A stretch of DNA of 64,000 bases from Pseudoramibacter sp. (GCF_022484225.1 NZ_JAKVLT010000001.1:496001-560000); one strand, 5' to 3'. Positions 8,144-16,670 are shown, numbered from the stretch's first letter. The notes: generated from the sequence alone by a model not told the origin. Made by a program: numbers and translations.

Positions 8144-8569
8144 ATGAAATCAAACCAAATCCGATTGAAAGACATGCGGGCGATCGCCCGCTATGAAACA
8201 ACGTATAAAGCGTTGATCGACGCGAACCAGACCGACGGCCGCGAGTTGCAAATCCTCGGGCGCTATTTCTACACCCTCGAGGATCTGGGCATCGCCCTTC
8301 GCAATATCCGGGCGGCGGACCCGGTCGCTGCGGACTTCCAAACCTATTGGATTCAGCCGATCCGCGACGGCGCCACCCATTTCAGCCGGGACTGCCTCGC
8401 CGGCGGACCGGCCAGCGACGCGCCGGAGGATAAGCTCTTCCGCAAAACTTGGACCATGCTGGCGGACATTCCCGCCGATCGCCCGGGCGCGCATCTCTCC
8501 GACGTCGGTGCAATGCCCAAAATTGACGCGGCCATCGCCGAAATCGAAGCCTTTTTACGCCGCGACTGA
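8144..8569 (+). CDS. Hypothetical protein, 141 aa
   Basis: A soluble, mainly helical 141-residue protein with a strong AAAGGAG binding site nine bases upstream of ATG. It has no signal peptide, membrane segment or recognised motif. The first third is Arg/Lys-rich (KSNQIRLKDMRAIARYE), the middle carries paired aromatic residues (GRYFYTLEDLGIALRNI), and the C-terminus is an acidic helix. Codon use matches the GC-rich core genome, which supports expression. It converges with the DUF2798 gene, ending 44 bases away. No function can be assigned. Confidence 0.7.
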   Translation: MKSNQIRLKDMRAIARYETTYKALIDANQTDGRELQILGRYFYTLEDLGIALRNIRAADPVAADFQTYWIQPIRDGATHFSRDCLAGGPASDAPEDKLFRKTWTMLADIPADRPGAHLSDVGAMPKIDAAIAEIEAFLRRD

Positions 8570-8612
8570 ACCAAAATGCAAGTCGAGGATTCAACGGGAC
8601 AAGGCTCGCTGC

Positions 8613-9101
8613 TTAATTCATTTCGGCGGCTTCGGGCATGGCGGCCGGCTTTTCGCCCCGTCTGAAGGCCAGACGGAACAGGAAGCGCACCAAAGGACCA
8701 GCGACGATGAACTGCATGGCGTAAGCCGCCGGCAGGTTCAAAGCCCAGGTCTGGGCGAAGGTGCCGAAGCTCGGCGTCTTGAACAAGAACGTCGCGATCA
8801 GACTCATCATCGGGCACATGAGGGCGCAGATGCAGAACGAAATCGCGTAGGTGATGAAAGCCGGGCGGTCCGTCGGGCGCATGAAAGAGAAGGCCAGCAT
8901 CGGCGCGAGCTTCCCGGCGACGAAAAGTTCCAGGATAACGGCCACGGGCCACATGATGCGCAGTTCCCCAAAGGCCATGAGAAACACCGCGTTCGTGCAG
9001 TGCCCGAGATTGAGGGAGATGTTGTAGCAGATCATCCCGTACACCATGACAAAGGCCATTACCACTGTAAAGATCACATTTTCCAATTTTGTTTTCGGCA
9101 T
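8613..9101 (-). CDS. DUF2798 family membrane protein
   Basis: A 162-residue protein with four predicted helices arranged as two similar pairs, as in DUF2798. The first pair begins NVIFTVVMAFVMVYGMICYN and the second PAFITYAISFCICALMCPMM; each pair ends in an amphipathic segment. The family role is unknown. I start at 9101 because AGGAGGAAAAT lies directly upstream. The gene has its own promoter at 9188-9216, and a terminator-like hairpin sits between promoter and start (9124-9164), so expression is probably set by premature termination. Confidence 0.8.
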   Translation of the reverse strand: MPKTKLENVIFTVVMAFVMVYGMICYNISLNLGHCTNAVFLMAFGELRIMWPVAVILELFVAGKLAPMLAFSFMRPTDRPAFITYAISFCICALMCPMMSLIATFLFKTPSFGTFAQTWALNLPAAYAMQFIVAGPLVRFLFRLAFRRGEKPAAMPEAAEMN

Positions 9102-9123
9102 ATTTTCCTCCTGATTCCGCCGC

Positions 9124-9164
9124 AAAAAAAGAGCGCACCGTAAACTTTCGTCTCGATGCGCTCT
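9124..9164 (-). promoter_or_regulatory. Attenuator-like terminator in the DUF2798 leader
   Basis: On the minus strand AGAGCGCATCG (9164-9154) pairs with CGGTGCGCTCT (9140-9130), an 11-base stem, followed by seven U (9130-9124) and then the AGGAGG of the DUF2798 gene. It lies about 20 bases after the predicted start site, before the coding region, so readthrough must be regulated. I cannot match a riboswitch class. Confidence 0.6.
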
Positions 9165-9187
9165 GCGACTACCATTAATTGCCGCCT

Positions 9188-9216
9188 ATCATATCACAGC
9201 GCCCCGCGCGTGTAAA
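9188..9216 (-). promoter_or_regulatory. Promoter of the DUF2798 gene
   Basis: On the minus strand TTTACA (9216-9211), a 17-base spacer and TATGAT (9193-9188). Transcription would start near 9181. Confidence 0.65.
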
Positions 9217-9234
9217 GGCTTTTGATGCAAATTA

Positions 9235-9263
9235 TTGACACGCCGCCCTTCTTTTTTTAAACT
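9235..9263 (+). promoter_or_regulatory. Promoter of the RelA/SpoT-like gene
   Basis: TTGACA (9235-9240), a 17-base spacer and TAAACT (9258-9263), about 50 bases upstream of the start codon. Confidence 0.55.
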
Positions 9264-9316
9264 AAGTTTATCTATTTAAATAAATTAAATAAAATCAAAA
9301 AAGAAGAGGAACCCTT

Positions 9317-10321
9317 ATGCCATCATCGCATCTGATCACGTTAAACGACTATCTGTACGATGGAAACACGATTTTCCGCATTTTGAAATCCTATCACAAC
9401 GACCTCAGGGCCCATGCCCTTGCGGCCCACAACCCCATCGACATGGCCCACTGTAATTTTCTGCTTGAAATTTCGGAGCTGCTTCGCCACAATGACTTCC
9501 TGACCGCCCAGTCTCAGAAATTCAGAGAGTTCTACAAATACATGACCCGACAGTACCCGAGCCTCGCCTTCACGTTCAAAGGGCGGATCAAATCTTTAAT
9601 CCGGGCCGAGGAAAAATTCAACGGCTACATCGTCGATACGATTTATAGCCAGTACACGAAAGACAACAGCTTTCCCAGCGAGTCAGCACTCAAGGAACGG
9701 GTCAGCCATTTCCGGGACCTCATCGCCTACCGCATCGTCATCGCCGTGCCGAAATGCCATTTAAAGCCCGGCGAAGACCGGACGGAAGTGGAGCTGGGCT
9801 ATCTGTACGACATCGCCAACAAGCTGTCGTCCTTCATGGAAGCCCGGGGCTTCAACGCCGAGCTTTCGGGCTTTGACGAGCGCAAGATCTCAAACCGACT
9901 CGACCCGGAAGTGCGGCCTTACTACCGGGATTATGTGAACACGCCCCGGCCTTTGGGCTACCAGTCTCTGCACATCACCTTCTTCGACACCTCAGCCCGG
10001 TGCTACATCGAAGTACAGCTGCGCACAAAGGATATGGACGACGCTGCGGAAATCGGCCGGGCCAAACACAGCCACTACGAAGCCCAGCAGGAACAGCACC
10101 GCCTGCGCCGGGAAGCCATTCCCGAAGGAACGAACTTGTATTTCGACGAGGCCTACGAACGGGTCCGGGTGCTCCAGAATCTCGACCTGTCCAAAGTGGA
10201 CGTCAACCTGTTCGCCGCCATCGACAACCACCTCATCAACGACGGCTGCGGCCTCTTCCGGGGCCGGCTCATCCTGCCTTACGAACACCTGTCCCAGTAT
10301 CAGAACGATTTAATTGACTAA
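9317..10321 (+). CDS. RelA/SpoT-domain ppGpp synthetase-like protein
   Basis: A 334-residue soluble protein with a (p)ppGpp synthetase domain in the middle. The synthetase signatures are visible: FKGRIKSLIRAEEK (88-100, the Arg/Lys-rich ATP-binding stretch), RDLIAYRIV (133-141, with the Mg-binding Asp134), GYQSLHITF (214-222) and YIEVQLRT (230-237, containing the Glu-x-Gln-x-Arg core). No HD hydrolase, TGS or ACT domain is present, so it resembles small alarmone synthetases but with N- and C-terminal additions of unknown role. It is followed after 22 bases by a two-gene ABC exporter and may be co-transcribed with it. Confidence 0.82.
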   Translation: MPSSHLITLNDYLYDGNTIFRILKSYHNDLRAHALAAHNPIDMAHCNFLLEISELLRHNDFLTAQSQKFREFYKYMTRQYPSLAFTFKGRIKSLIRAEEKFNGYIVDTIYSQYTKDNSFPSESALKERVSHFRDLIAYRIVIAVPKCHLKPGEDRTEVELGYLYDIANKLSSFMEARGFNAELSGFDERKISNRLDPEVRPYYRDYVNTPRPLGYQSLHITFFDTSARCYIEVQLRTKDMDDAAEIGRAKHSHYEAQQEQHRLRREAIPEGTNLYFDEAYERVRVLQNLDLSKVDVNLFAAIDNHLINDGCGLFRGRLILPYEHLSQYQNDLID

Positions 10322-10326
10322 GTCAA

Positions 10327-10342
10327 AGATTTTATAAAATCT
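10327..10342. promoter_or_regulatory. Perfect 16-base palindrome abutting the ABC exporter start
   Basis: AGATTTTATAAAATCT is a perfect palindrome ending one base before ATG 10344. It occupies the place of the ribosome binding site, and no other Shine-Dalgarno is present. It may be an operator/internal -10 (TATAAA) or mark translation coupling to the upstream gene. Confidence 0.45.
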
Positions 10343-10343
10343 C

Positions 10344-12101
10344 ATGCAAAATCCATCCCGCTTTTTAAAACACCCGGACCGAATTGCGTCCTACTTCAAG
10401 TCCGAAGTGCCGGTGCTCATTATTGTCACCATCTCCGGCCTGATCTACAACGTCGGCATGCTCGCCGGCCCTTATTTCGAAGGGCAGCTGGCCCAGCGCC
10501 TGTTCGACATTTACCATCACAGGGCCGTCTTCCGGGACATGCTCACCCTCGCCCTGGCCTACGTCGCCGTCATCGGCATAGTCCAGGCCATGCGCGCTGT
10601 TAAACGCTTCGGCGTTCGGCGCTTTGCCAACAACATCAGCCGGGACATGCGCCGTTTACTGTACAACCATCTGGTGCACCCCGACGCTGAGACCCTTTCG
10701 GGCGAAGACACCGGCGCCCTGCTCACCAAGGCCATCGCCGACGTGGACGCCTGCGCTGAAGGACTGCGGAAATTTACGACGGAGATCTTCGACACCGGGG
10801 TCGTCATGATCGCCTACTTCGTCATGCTCCTCCACTACGACTGGCGCCTGACGCTACTCGCCTGCGCGTTCACGCCTCTGGCTTACATGGCGGCGGACCG
10901 CATGAAGGGCCGGGTCACCGCCGTCAACACCGCCTACAAAAAAAGCGAAGAGCAGCTTAACACCGTCACCTTAGACCGCATCGCCCACGCCGTGACCTAC
11001 CGCCTGTTCGGCCGGGAAGCCGCCCGGGACGCGGCCTGTGAAACCGCGCTGTCTGATTATGAAGCCAAAAGCGCCAAAGCCAACCTGTACGCGAGCGCCC
11101 TGACGCCGCTGTACGACGCGGTCGCCATGATCGGCGCCGTTATGATTCTGTACTTCGGCGGGCGCAACGTCGCCGGCACCGGCTGGACGGCCTGGAACAT
11201 CGCGGCGTTCACGACCTTCCTCGCCTGCTTCACGAAACTGGCCGTCAAGGCGAGTCACGCGTCAAACCTGTTCAACGCCGTGCAGCGGGCGGCGGTGTCC
11301 TGGAAACGGATCAAGCCGCTGATGCAGGACGCCGTCGAAGACGATTTTCACCCCGACGATCAACCGGTAAAATCCCAGCCCCTGATTTTTCAAAACGTCG
11401 CTTGCGGCTACACTGCTCCAGATCAGCTCAGCTGCCTGTCCTTTGCGGCGGTCCCCGGGGAAATCATCGGCATTACCGGGACCGTCGCCTCAGGAAAATC
11501 CCTGATCGGCAAGGTACTTCTCGGGGAAGTGCCCTACACCGGCACCATCACCGTGGGCAGCAAACCCTTAAGCACTTTCACCCCCGAAGAACGCCTCACG
11601 GCCTTCACCTATATGGGCCACGAGCCGGAGCTCTTGAGCATGAGCTTTAAGGACAACATTGCCTTAGGGGAACCTTTGAATCCAACACCCTACCTCAGGG
11701 CGGCGGCTTTGGAAAGGGATCTCGATGACATGCACCGGAACGCCGACAGCGCTGTGGGTGCCGGCGGGGGCCTCCTCTCCGGGGGACAGCAGGCCCGGCT
11801 GGCGCTAGCGAGAAGTCTGGCCCATGCCCGGTCGATTGTCATTTTGGACGACCCGTTCTCCGCCGTCGACCCGGCAACCGAAGACGCCCTGTTCGCGGCG
11901 CTGAAGCAGTACGCCAAAGGCCGGGTCATTCTGCTCATTTCCCACCGTCTGGCCCATTTTCCCGAATGCGATCAGGTGCTGTACCTCGAAAACGGTACCG
12001 CCGTGTGCCGCACCCACAGCGCCCTCATGAAAACCGAGCCGGGTTACCGGGCCCTCGTGAACGCCCAGAAGAAAGGAGGCGCCTCAGATGCCAAAAAATA
12101 A
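10344..12101 (+). CDS. Heterodimeric ABC exporter subunit with degenerate ATP site (fused TMD-NBD)
   Basis: A 585-residue half-transporter: six-helix membrane domain (about 1-320) followed by an ATPase domain. Walker A is GTVASGKS (about 379-386), the signature is the canonical LLSGGQQ (about 476), and Walker B is VILDDPFSAVD (about 499-509), with Asp where the catalytic Glu should be. The H-loop His is kept (LISHRL). Loss of the Glu marks it as the subunit holding the non-hydrolytic site of a heterodimer. It overlaps the next subunit by 14 bases. The substrate is unknown; such pairs export drugs, peptides or lipids. Confidence 0.9.
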   Translation: MQNPSRFLKHPDRIASYFKSEVPVLIIVTISGLIYNVGMLAGPYFEGQLAQRLFDIYHHRAVFRDMLTLALAYVAVIGIVQAMRAVKRFGVRRFANNISRDMRRLLYNHLVHPDAETLSGEDTGALLTKAIADVDACAEGLRKFTTEIFDTGVVMIAYFVMLLHYDWRLTLLACAFTPLAYMAADRMKGRVTAVNTAYKKSEEQLNTVTLDRIAHAVTYRLFGREAARDAACETALSDYEAKSAKANLYASALTPLYDAVAMIGAVMILYFGGRNVAGTGWTAWNIAAFTTFLACFTKLAVKASHASNLFNAVQRAAVSWKRIKPLMQDAVEDDFHPDDQPVKSQPLIFQNVACGYTAPDQLSCLSFAAVPGEIIGITGTVASGKSLIGKVLLGEVPYTGTITVGSKPLSTFTPEERLTAFTYMGHEPELLSMSFKDNIALGEPLNPTPYLRAAALERDLDDMHRNADSAVGAGGGLLSGGQQARLALARSLAHARSIVILDDPFSAVDPATEDALFAALKQYAKGRVILLISHRLAHFPECDQVLYLENGTAVCRTHSALMKTEPGYRALVNAQKKGGASDAKK

Positions 12102-13743
12102 CGCGTTGAAAACGGCCCTAAAAGCCACGGTGCGCCGCCACAGCAAACTCACATTTGTCTTAGTCCTCGCCATCGCCGCGTCGGTGCTCACAGCGCTGAT
12201 CCCGCCGTTGGTGCTGGAGCGGGCCGTCAACCAGCTGGCGGCCCGGTATGCTCTGCCCTTTGTCCTGGCCCTGGGCTATTTCGCCTGCGTCGTCATCGCC
12301 GACCTTGCCGAATCTCTCCAGGACGCCGCGGTCACGGTGTTCGGCCAGAAACTCACCCACGGCATCCGCTCCCTTTTAGTACAGAAACTGTCCCGTCTGC
12401 CGGCGGATTATTTTAACACCCATCCCGCCGGCGAAACGGTGTCGATTTTTACGAACGACGGCGACGCCATCGACGTGCTGTACAGCGACGGGGTCATCTC
12501 GATGATCGCCGACTGTTTGAAGCTCGCCGCCATCCTCGCTGTAGTGTTCACCCGTTCCAAGGGCCTGGGACTGCTCCTCCTCGTCGCGACACCTCTGCTC
12601 TTCCTGTTCACCCGCTGGTGCCAGCGCCGCACACGGAACGCCCAGCTCGACAACCGCCGGGCCATCGCCAAAGTCAACCGCCACGTGCCGGAAACCCTGC
12701 GCTGCCGGCGCACGATCCGGACCTTCCACGCCGAACGCTTCATGGAAAAGACCTACGACCACTACATCCAGGATAGCTACGACGCCGTAGACCGCTCCAA
12801 CCTCATCGACAGCATCTACTCGCCGGTGATCCTCGTCTCTCAGGCCGCCGTCGTCGCCGTCATGATGATCTATGCCGCCAGAGGACAGGCGTACCGGGCC
12901 TTTTTTGGGCTTTCCGTGGGTTCGGCGGTCGCCATGATCGCCTACGTCGGCCAGATCTTCGCCCCTTTGGAAAACATCGGCATGGAAATTCAGAACATCC
13001 AGGCCGCTGCAGCTGCCGTCGCCCACATCAATGAATTTCTCAATGAAGGCGAATGGGTGCCTGAATCCCTGCCTCCAGCAGACAACACTGACACAGTTTT
13101 CGACAACGTGACCTTTGGCTACGACCCGGACCAGCCGGTGCTGAAGGACCTGTCCTTCACCCTGCATCCCGGAGAGCGGGCCACGTTCGTCGGCCGAACC
13201 GGCGCGGGCAAATCCACGATCTTTCACCTGTTGACTGGACTCTACACGCCCCAACGAGGCCACATCTATCTTGGAGGACAGAACTCAGCGGCCTTGAAGC
13301 CGAAGGACCGCCGCACCCTTTACGGCTATGTGCCCCAGCAATTTGACGCCGTTCCCGGCACCGTCCGAGATCAGATCACCTTATTCGACCCGGCCATCGA
13401 CGACGCCGCTGTACACAAAGCCCTCGCCCTCACCCAACTCGATGAAACGGTGAACGCTCTGCCCAAGGGACTGGGTACCCCCATGTCCCCGGATCTGTTT
13501 TCCAAAGGGCAGCGCCAGCTTTTGGCTATCGCCCGGGCCGTGGTCAGCGATCCGGACATCCTCCTCTTCGACGAAATCGCCGCCAATTTGGACGCAGTCA
13601 CCGAAGCCCGAATCCGTGTGGCCTTAAACGCCGCCGCTAAAGGGCGCACCGTACTATCCATCTCACACCGCCTGAATCGGATGTCCCAAAACGGGCAGAT
13701 CATTCAAATTGAAACCTCTGCTTCTCTTAATCAGAACCTTTAA
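12088..13743 (+). CDS. Heterodimeric ABC exporter subunit with catalytic ATP site
   Basis: A 551-residue half-transporter with fused membrane and ATPase domains. Walker A is GRTGAGKS (about 369-376), Walker B is LLFDEIAANLD with the catalytic Glu present, and the H-loop is SISHRL. Its signature loop is FSKGQRQ (about 471) instead of LSGGQ. In heterodimeric exporters the altered signature faces the partner's Glu-less Walker B to make the degenerate site, exactly as seen here, so the two genes form one asymmetric pump. AAAGGAGG at 12072-12079 lies inside the upstream gene. Confidence 0.9.
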   Translation: MPKNNALKTALKATVRRHSKLTFVLVLAIAASVLTALIPPLVLERAVNQLAARYALPFVLALGYFACVVIADLAESLQDAAVTVFGQKLTHGIRSLLVQKLSRLPADYFNTHPAGETVSIFTNDGDAIDVLYSDGVISMIADCLKLAAILAVVFTRSKGLGLLLLVATPLLFLFTRWCQRRTRNAQLDNRRAIAKVNRHVPETLRCRRTIRTFHAERFMEKTYDHYIQDSYDAVDRSNLIDSIYSPVILVSQAAVVAVMMIYAARGQAYRAFFGLSVGSAVAMIAYVGQIFAPLENIGMEIQNIQAAAAAVAHINEFLNEGEWVPESLPPADNTDTVFDNVTFGYDPDQPVLKDLSFTLHPGERATFVGRTGAGKSTIFHLLTGLYTPQRGHIYLGGQNSAALKPKDRRTLYGYVPQQFDAVPGTVRDQITLFDPAIDDAAVHKALALTQLDETVNALPKGLGTPMSPDLFSKGQRQLLAIARAVVSDPDILLFDEIAANLDAVTEARIRVALNAAAKGRTVLSISHRLNRMSQNGQIIQIETSASLNQNL

Positions 13744-13785
13744 TGCGGTTCTCTTTTTACGAAAAAGGGAAGTAGGAGGTCTCTT

Positions 13786-13950
13786 ATGAAAATCGTCTGG
13801 ATTAACGAAGAAAACCGCAAAGGCACCACCCATCACATCGCCCACACCTTTCGCTGTCGATTTAGCCCATATTTTTGTCGAAGTGGTAAGCTCGTGGTAT
13901 ACTGGTATGGCGTCAATCTCAAAAAGCCTGTGCTTTGGCACAGCGTCTGA
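13786..13950 (+). pseudogene. Flavodoxin-like/NADPH-dependent FMN reductase N-terminal remnant
   Basis: After a strong TAGGAGGT site the frame starts MKIVWINEENRKGTTHHIAH, which resembles the first strand and phosphate loop of flavodoxin-fold FMN reductases (MKIVxxNGSPRKGTT...). The Gly-Ser of the flavin phosphate loop has become Glu-Glu and similarity ends after about 22 residues. The frame stops at 13950. The promoter of the next gene lies inside it. I regard it as a relic; 55 codons are too few to be sure. Confidence 0.45.
13875..13903 (+). promoter_or_regulatory. Promoter of the MprF-like transferase gene
   Basis: TTGTCG (13875-13880), a 17-base spacer and TATACT (13898-13903), about 80 bases upstream of ATG 13986. 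Confidence 0.6.
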
Positions 13951-13985
13951 CGTACTCGACATTTTGACATAAGGATGGTGAACTC

Positions 13986-15098
13986 ATGAAACAACAGCAA
14001 GAAAATACCAATCATAACGACGACCAGCAATGGACACAGGTCCGCGGCATCTTGAGAAAATACAGTGAAAATTCTCTGGCTTATCTGTCTTTGGAGCCGG
14101 ACAAGCAGTGGTTTTTCGCAGAGGGCTTCGAAGGCGTCGCCAGTTACGCCATTTCCGGCCACACCATGGTCATTTGCGGAGATCCGATCTGTGCCGATGC
14201 GAATTTTTCGGCTTTCCTGTCGCAGCTTAAAAAATTTGCAGCTGCGCACCGGTACCGAATCGTCTTTTTAATGACCCTGGAAAAGCATCTTCAAGCTTAC
14301 CAGGATGCCGGATTCGGCTTCCACAAAAGCGGAGAAGAGGCTGTGTTTAATGTGCAGACCTGGTCCATGGCTGGCGGCCGGTGCGCCAAGGTGCGCTCCT
14401 CCTTTCACACCGCTGTGCACAAGGGATTAAAGGTCAAAGAATACCGCCCCTGGGACAAAAGGGATCCGGCCATTGAAGCGCAGTTTATAGATATCACCGA
14501 CCAGTGGCTTAAGGGCAAACACACCGCCCGCCTCCAGTTTGCCGTCGGCAGTCTGATGCTGGAGCGGCCCTGCGACAAACGCTATTTCTACGCAGTGGAC
14601 GCCAAGGGCGTGATTCAAGGAATCAATGTTCTCAACCCCTACCGTTCAGGGAAGGCGTGGATCGTCGACATCATGCGGCGCCGAGAAGGCTGCCCCCACG
14701 GGGTCATGGAGCTTTTGTTCCACGACATCATGGCTAAACTGAAGGCGGAAGGTGCCGAGCAGGTCAGCCTGGGCGCTGCGCCTTTTTACCGCACAACGGC
14801 GCATCCCCACGCAGACCTCTCCGAGCGAGCAGAGCATTACGTCTACAACCATATGAACTATATGTACGGATTTAAATCCCTGCAGCAGGCCAAGGCTAAA
14901 TACAATCCAAAGTGGCAGAATATCTACATCGTCTGCCGACCCAAACATCTGTCCCCGTGGATGGAAGAAGCGGCCTTCGCCGTGTTGGATTCCCATGGCT
15001 TTCGCGATTACGTGCGCTCCTTCCTCGAAATGCGGCGCATTGAAAAAGATAAAAAGAAAAAAGCAAGACAAAACAAACGCCAGCAAAGAAAGGAATGA
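13986..15098 (+). CDS. DUF2156 / MprF C-terminal-like aminoacyl transferase domain protein
   Basis: A 370-residue protein without membrane helices that matches the DUF2156 domain, the tRNA-dependent lysyl/alanyl transferase domain at the C-terminus of MprF (double GNAT fold). Visible features are SLEPDKQWFF, YAISGHTMVICGDPI, and the second-half cluster VDIMRRREGCPHGVMELLF with FYRTTAHP, FKSLQQAKAKYNPKWQ near the end, the last being the best-conserved family stretch. A Lys/Arg-rich tail (KDKKKKARQNKRQQRKE) could bind the acidic membrane. In MprF the domain aminoacylates phosphatidylglycerol; a free-standing version may modify lipids or other acceptors. AAGGATGG precedes the ATG. Confidence 0.83.
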   Translation: MKQQQENTNHNDDQQWTQVRGILRKYSENSLAYLSLEPDKQWFFAEGFEGVASYAISGHTMVICGDPICADANFSAFLSQLKKFAAAHRYRIVFLMTLEKHLQAYQDAGFGFHKSGEEAVFNVQTWSMAGGRCAKVRSSFHTAVHKGLKVKEYRPWDKRDPAIEAQFIDITDQWLKGKHTARLQFAVGSLMLERPCDKRYFYAVDAKGVIQGINVLNPYRSGKAWIVDIMRRREGCPHGVMELLFHDIMAKLKAEGAEQVSLGAAPFYRTTAHPHADLSERAEHYVYNHMNYMYGFKSLQQAKAKYNPKWQNIYIVCRPKHLSPWMEEAAFAVLDSHGFRDYVRSFLEMRRIEKDKKKKARQNKRQQRKE

Positions 15099-15104
15099 TC
15101 GGCC

Positions 15105-15761
15105 GTGAAAACTATCCGCCTCAATGGTTTAACGCTTTCCTACCGGGTCATCGGTCGGGGCAGACCGATGCTTTTGGTCCACGGCAACGGAGAAGATCAC
15201 CGCATATTTGACCGTTCGGTCCGTCTGCTCAAGGCACATTTCACTTGTTATTTGATCGATTCCAGAGGGCATGGCATGAGCAGCCCCGTAAACACCTTTC
15301 ATTATCGAGAAATGGCAGAAGATATGGTCATGTTTTTGCGTAAAAAAAATCTCAAAGATGTGGCCTTTGTAGGATTTTCCGATGGCGGGATTATCGGCCT
15401 CCTCGCCGCTGCCATGACCCGACGGATCACGACGTTGGTGGCCTGCGGGGCCAACCGCCGCCCCAAGGGGCTGCGGCCGTTTTTCCGGTTGTCTTTGCGG
15501 ATTGGCAATTTTTTCCGGAAGGATCCGCTGCGTCAGCTGATGCTGTGCGAGCCGGACATCACAGATCAGGAGCTGCAGCGCATTCGGGCCAATACCTTGG
15601 TCCTCGCGGGGCAGCACGACCTAATCAAGCGGAAAGAGACCGACGAAATAGCCGAAAAGATCCCACACGTAAAAGAAATGATCCTTCCCGGCGAATCCCA
15701 TAGCAGCTACGTGGTGAACAGCGATAAATTGGGAAAAATTATTCTGAAGGCGATGACGTGA
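15105..15761 (+). CDS. Alpha/beta hydrolase fold protein
   Basis: A 218-residue alpha/beta hydrolase. The oxyanion-hole strand is LLVHGNGEDHRIF, the nucleophile elbow is GFSDGG (Ser in G-x-S-x-G-G), and a C-terminal GESHSSY supplies the likely catalytic His. It starts with GTG six bases after the MprF-like gene, using AAAGGAATG as binding site, so the two are co-transcribed. The length is at the short end for the family, consistent with a minimal lid domain. The substrate is not deducible. Confidence 0.82.
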   Translation: MKTIRLNGLTLSYRVIGRGRPMLLVHGNGEDHRIFDRSVRLLKAHFTCYLIDSRGHGMSSPVNTFHYREMAEDMVMFLRKKNLKDVAFVGFSDGGIIGLLAAAMTRRITTLVACGANRRPKGLRPFFRLSLRIGNFFRKDPLRQLMLCEPDITDQELQRIRANTLVLAGQHDLIKRKETDEIAEKIPHVKEMILPGESHSSYVVNSDKLGKIILKAMT

Positions 15762-15776
15762 GTTGCCCCTCGGCCT

Positions 15777-16670
15777 TTACCGCCGTCTGTTTATCACACT
15801 CATCACAATGTAAATCCCGATCAGCACCGCCGTGGTCCCGGCGAGGACGGCGGCCATGGCAGCGGGGCTGACCGCCTTGTCGTTCACGTACAAGCTGCAG
15901 TCAACGCTGTCCTTGAGGGCCTTGAGGGCAGGCGCCGGCACTCCGGCATCCTTTAGCGCGCCAAAGGCGCCGCGCATCGTGTGCCGTCTGAGCAGCACCG
16001 TGCCGTACGTCCCCGGCAGCCAGGTGATGACTTTCTTCAATTTGGGGCTGAAAGACGCAATGGGCATATAGGCGCCGCAGATAAAGCCGTAGGCCGAGCT
16101 AATGATCGTCCCCACCGCCGAAATCTGTCCCTGGGTCGTCAGGAAAAAATTGATGAGCGAGGAAAGGGCCGTCCCGAACAGCACCAGCAGCACGACGTCG
16201 CCGACGATGTGCAGCACATCCGCAGCCGTCAGATACCAGCCGACTGACGCCAAATAAATCAGGCCGACGCCCATGGCGCTCAGGCAGACGAGCAGCGTCG
16301 TGCCCACCGCCGACAGGTAATAACTGAACGACAGGGTCGAACGTTTGACCGGGGCAATGGTCAAATCGCGGATCGCGCCGGTGACCTTGTCCTGCACCAT
16401 GACCATATTGGCGCAGAAGGCGACGGTCACACAGGATACGGCCAAAAGCGAAGAGATCAGCTGCCCGCCGACCAGCCCGCCGATCACTTGGTCCGAAAGG
16501 TTGAGGCCCGCCGACAGCCCAGATTTAAAAGATTCGCGGTAAACCTTCGCGAGAAAGGTCGCGTACAGAACAAGCAAAATCATCGGCGTGATCAGCGAGC
16601 TGAAAAACATCCCCTTGTCTTTAAAATACAGCTTGCTGTTTCGCTTGGTGAGTATGATGAGCGGTTTCAT
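15777..16670 (-). CDS. ABC-2 type transporter permease
   Basis: A 297-residue membrane protein with six predicted helices in the ABC-2 permease pattern: an N-terminal cytoplasmic segment (LIILTKRNSKLYFKDKG), a first helix (FFSSLITPMILLVLYATF) and a large extracellular loop before the last helix. It overlaps the upstream ATPase gene by four bases (ATGA), making a DrrAB-type two-gene exporter. Such pairs export antibiotics, lipids or glycoconjugates. The large loop between helices 5 and 6 (about residues 210-265) is typical. Confidence 0.88.
   Translation of the reverse strand: MKPLIILTKRNSKLYFKDKGMFFSSLITPMILLVLYATFLAKVYRESFKSGLSAGLNLSDQVIGGLVGGQLISSLLAVSCVTVAFCANMVMVQDKVTGAIRDLTIAPVKRSTLSFSYYLSAVGTTLLVCLSAMGVGLIYLASVGWYLTAADVLHIVGDVVLLVLFGTALSSLINFFLTTQGQISAVGTIISSAYGFICGAYMPIASFSPKLKKVITWLPGTYGTVLLRRHTMRGAFGALKDAGVPAPALKALKDSVDCSLYVNDKAVSPAAMAAVLAGTTAVLIGIYIVMSVINRRR

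Noticed and set aside
8353..9138. Long minus-strand frame covering 8353-9138 in another frame
   Set aside because: It is a shadow of the DUF2798 and 141-aa genes; residue pattern is Arg/Gly/His-rich with no binding site.
9101..9164. Known riboswitch classes (fluoride, guanidine, PreQ1) in the DUF2798 leader
   Set aside because: None of their conserved core bases are present; only the terminator stem is clear.
12376..13263. Minus-strand frame of nearly 300 codons opposite the ABC exporter
   Set aside because: Antisense shadow of a gene with complete ATPase motifs.
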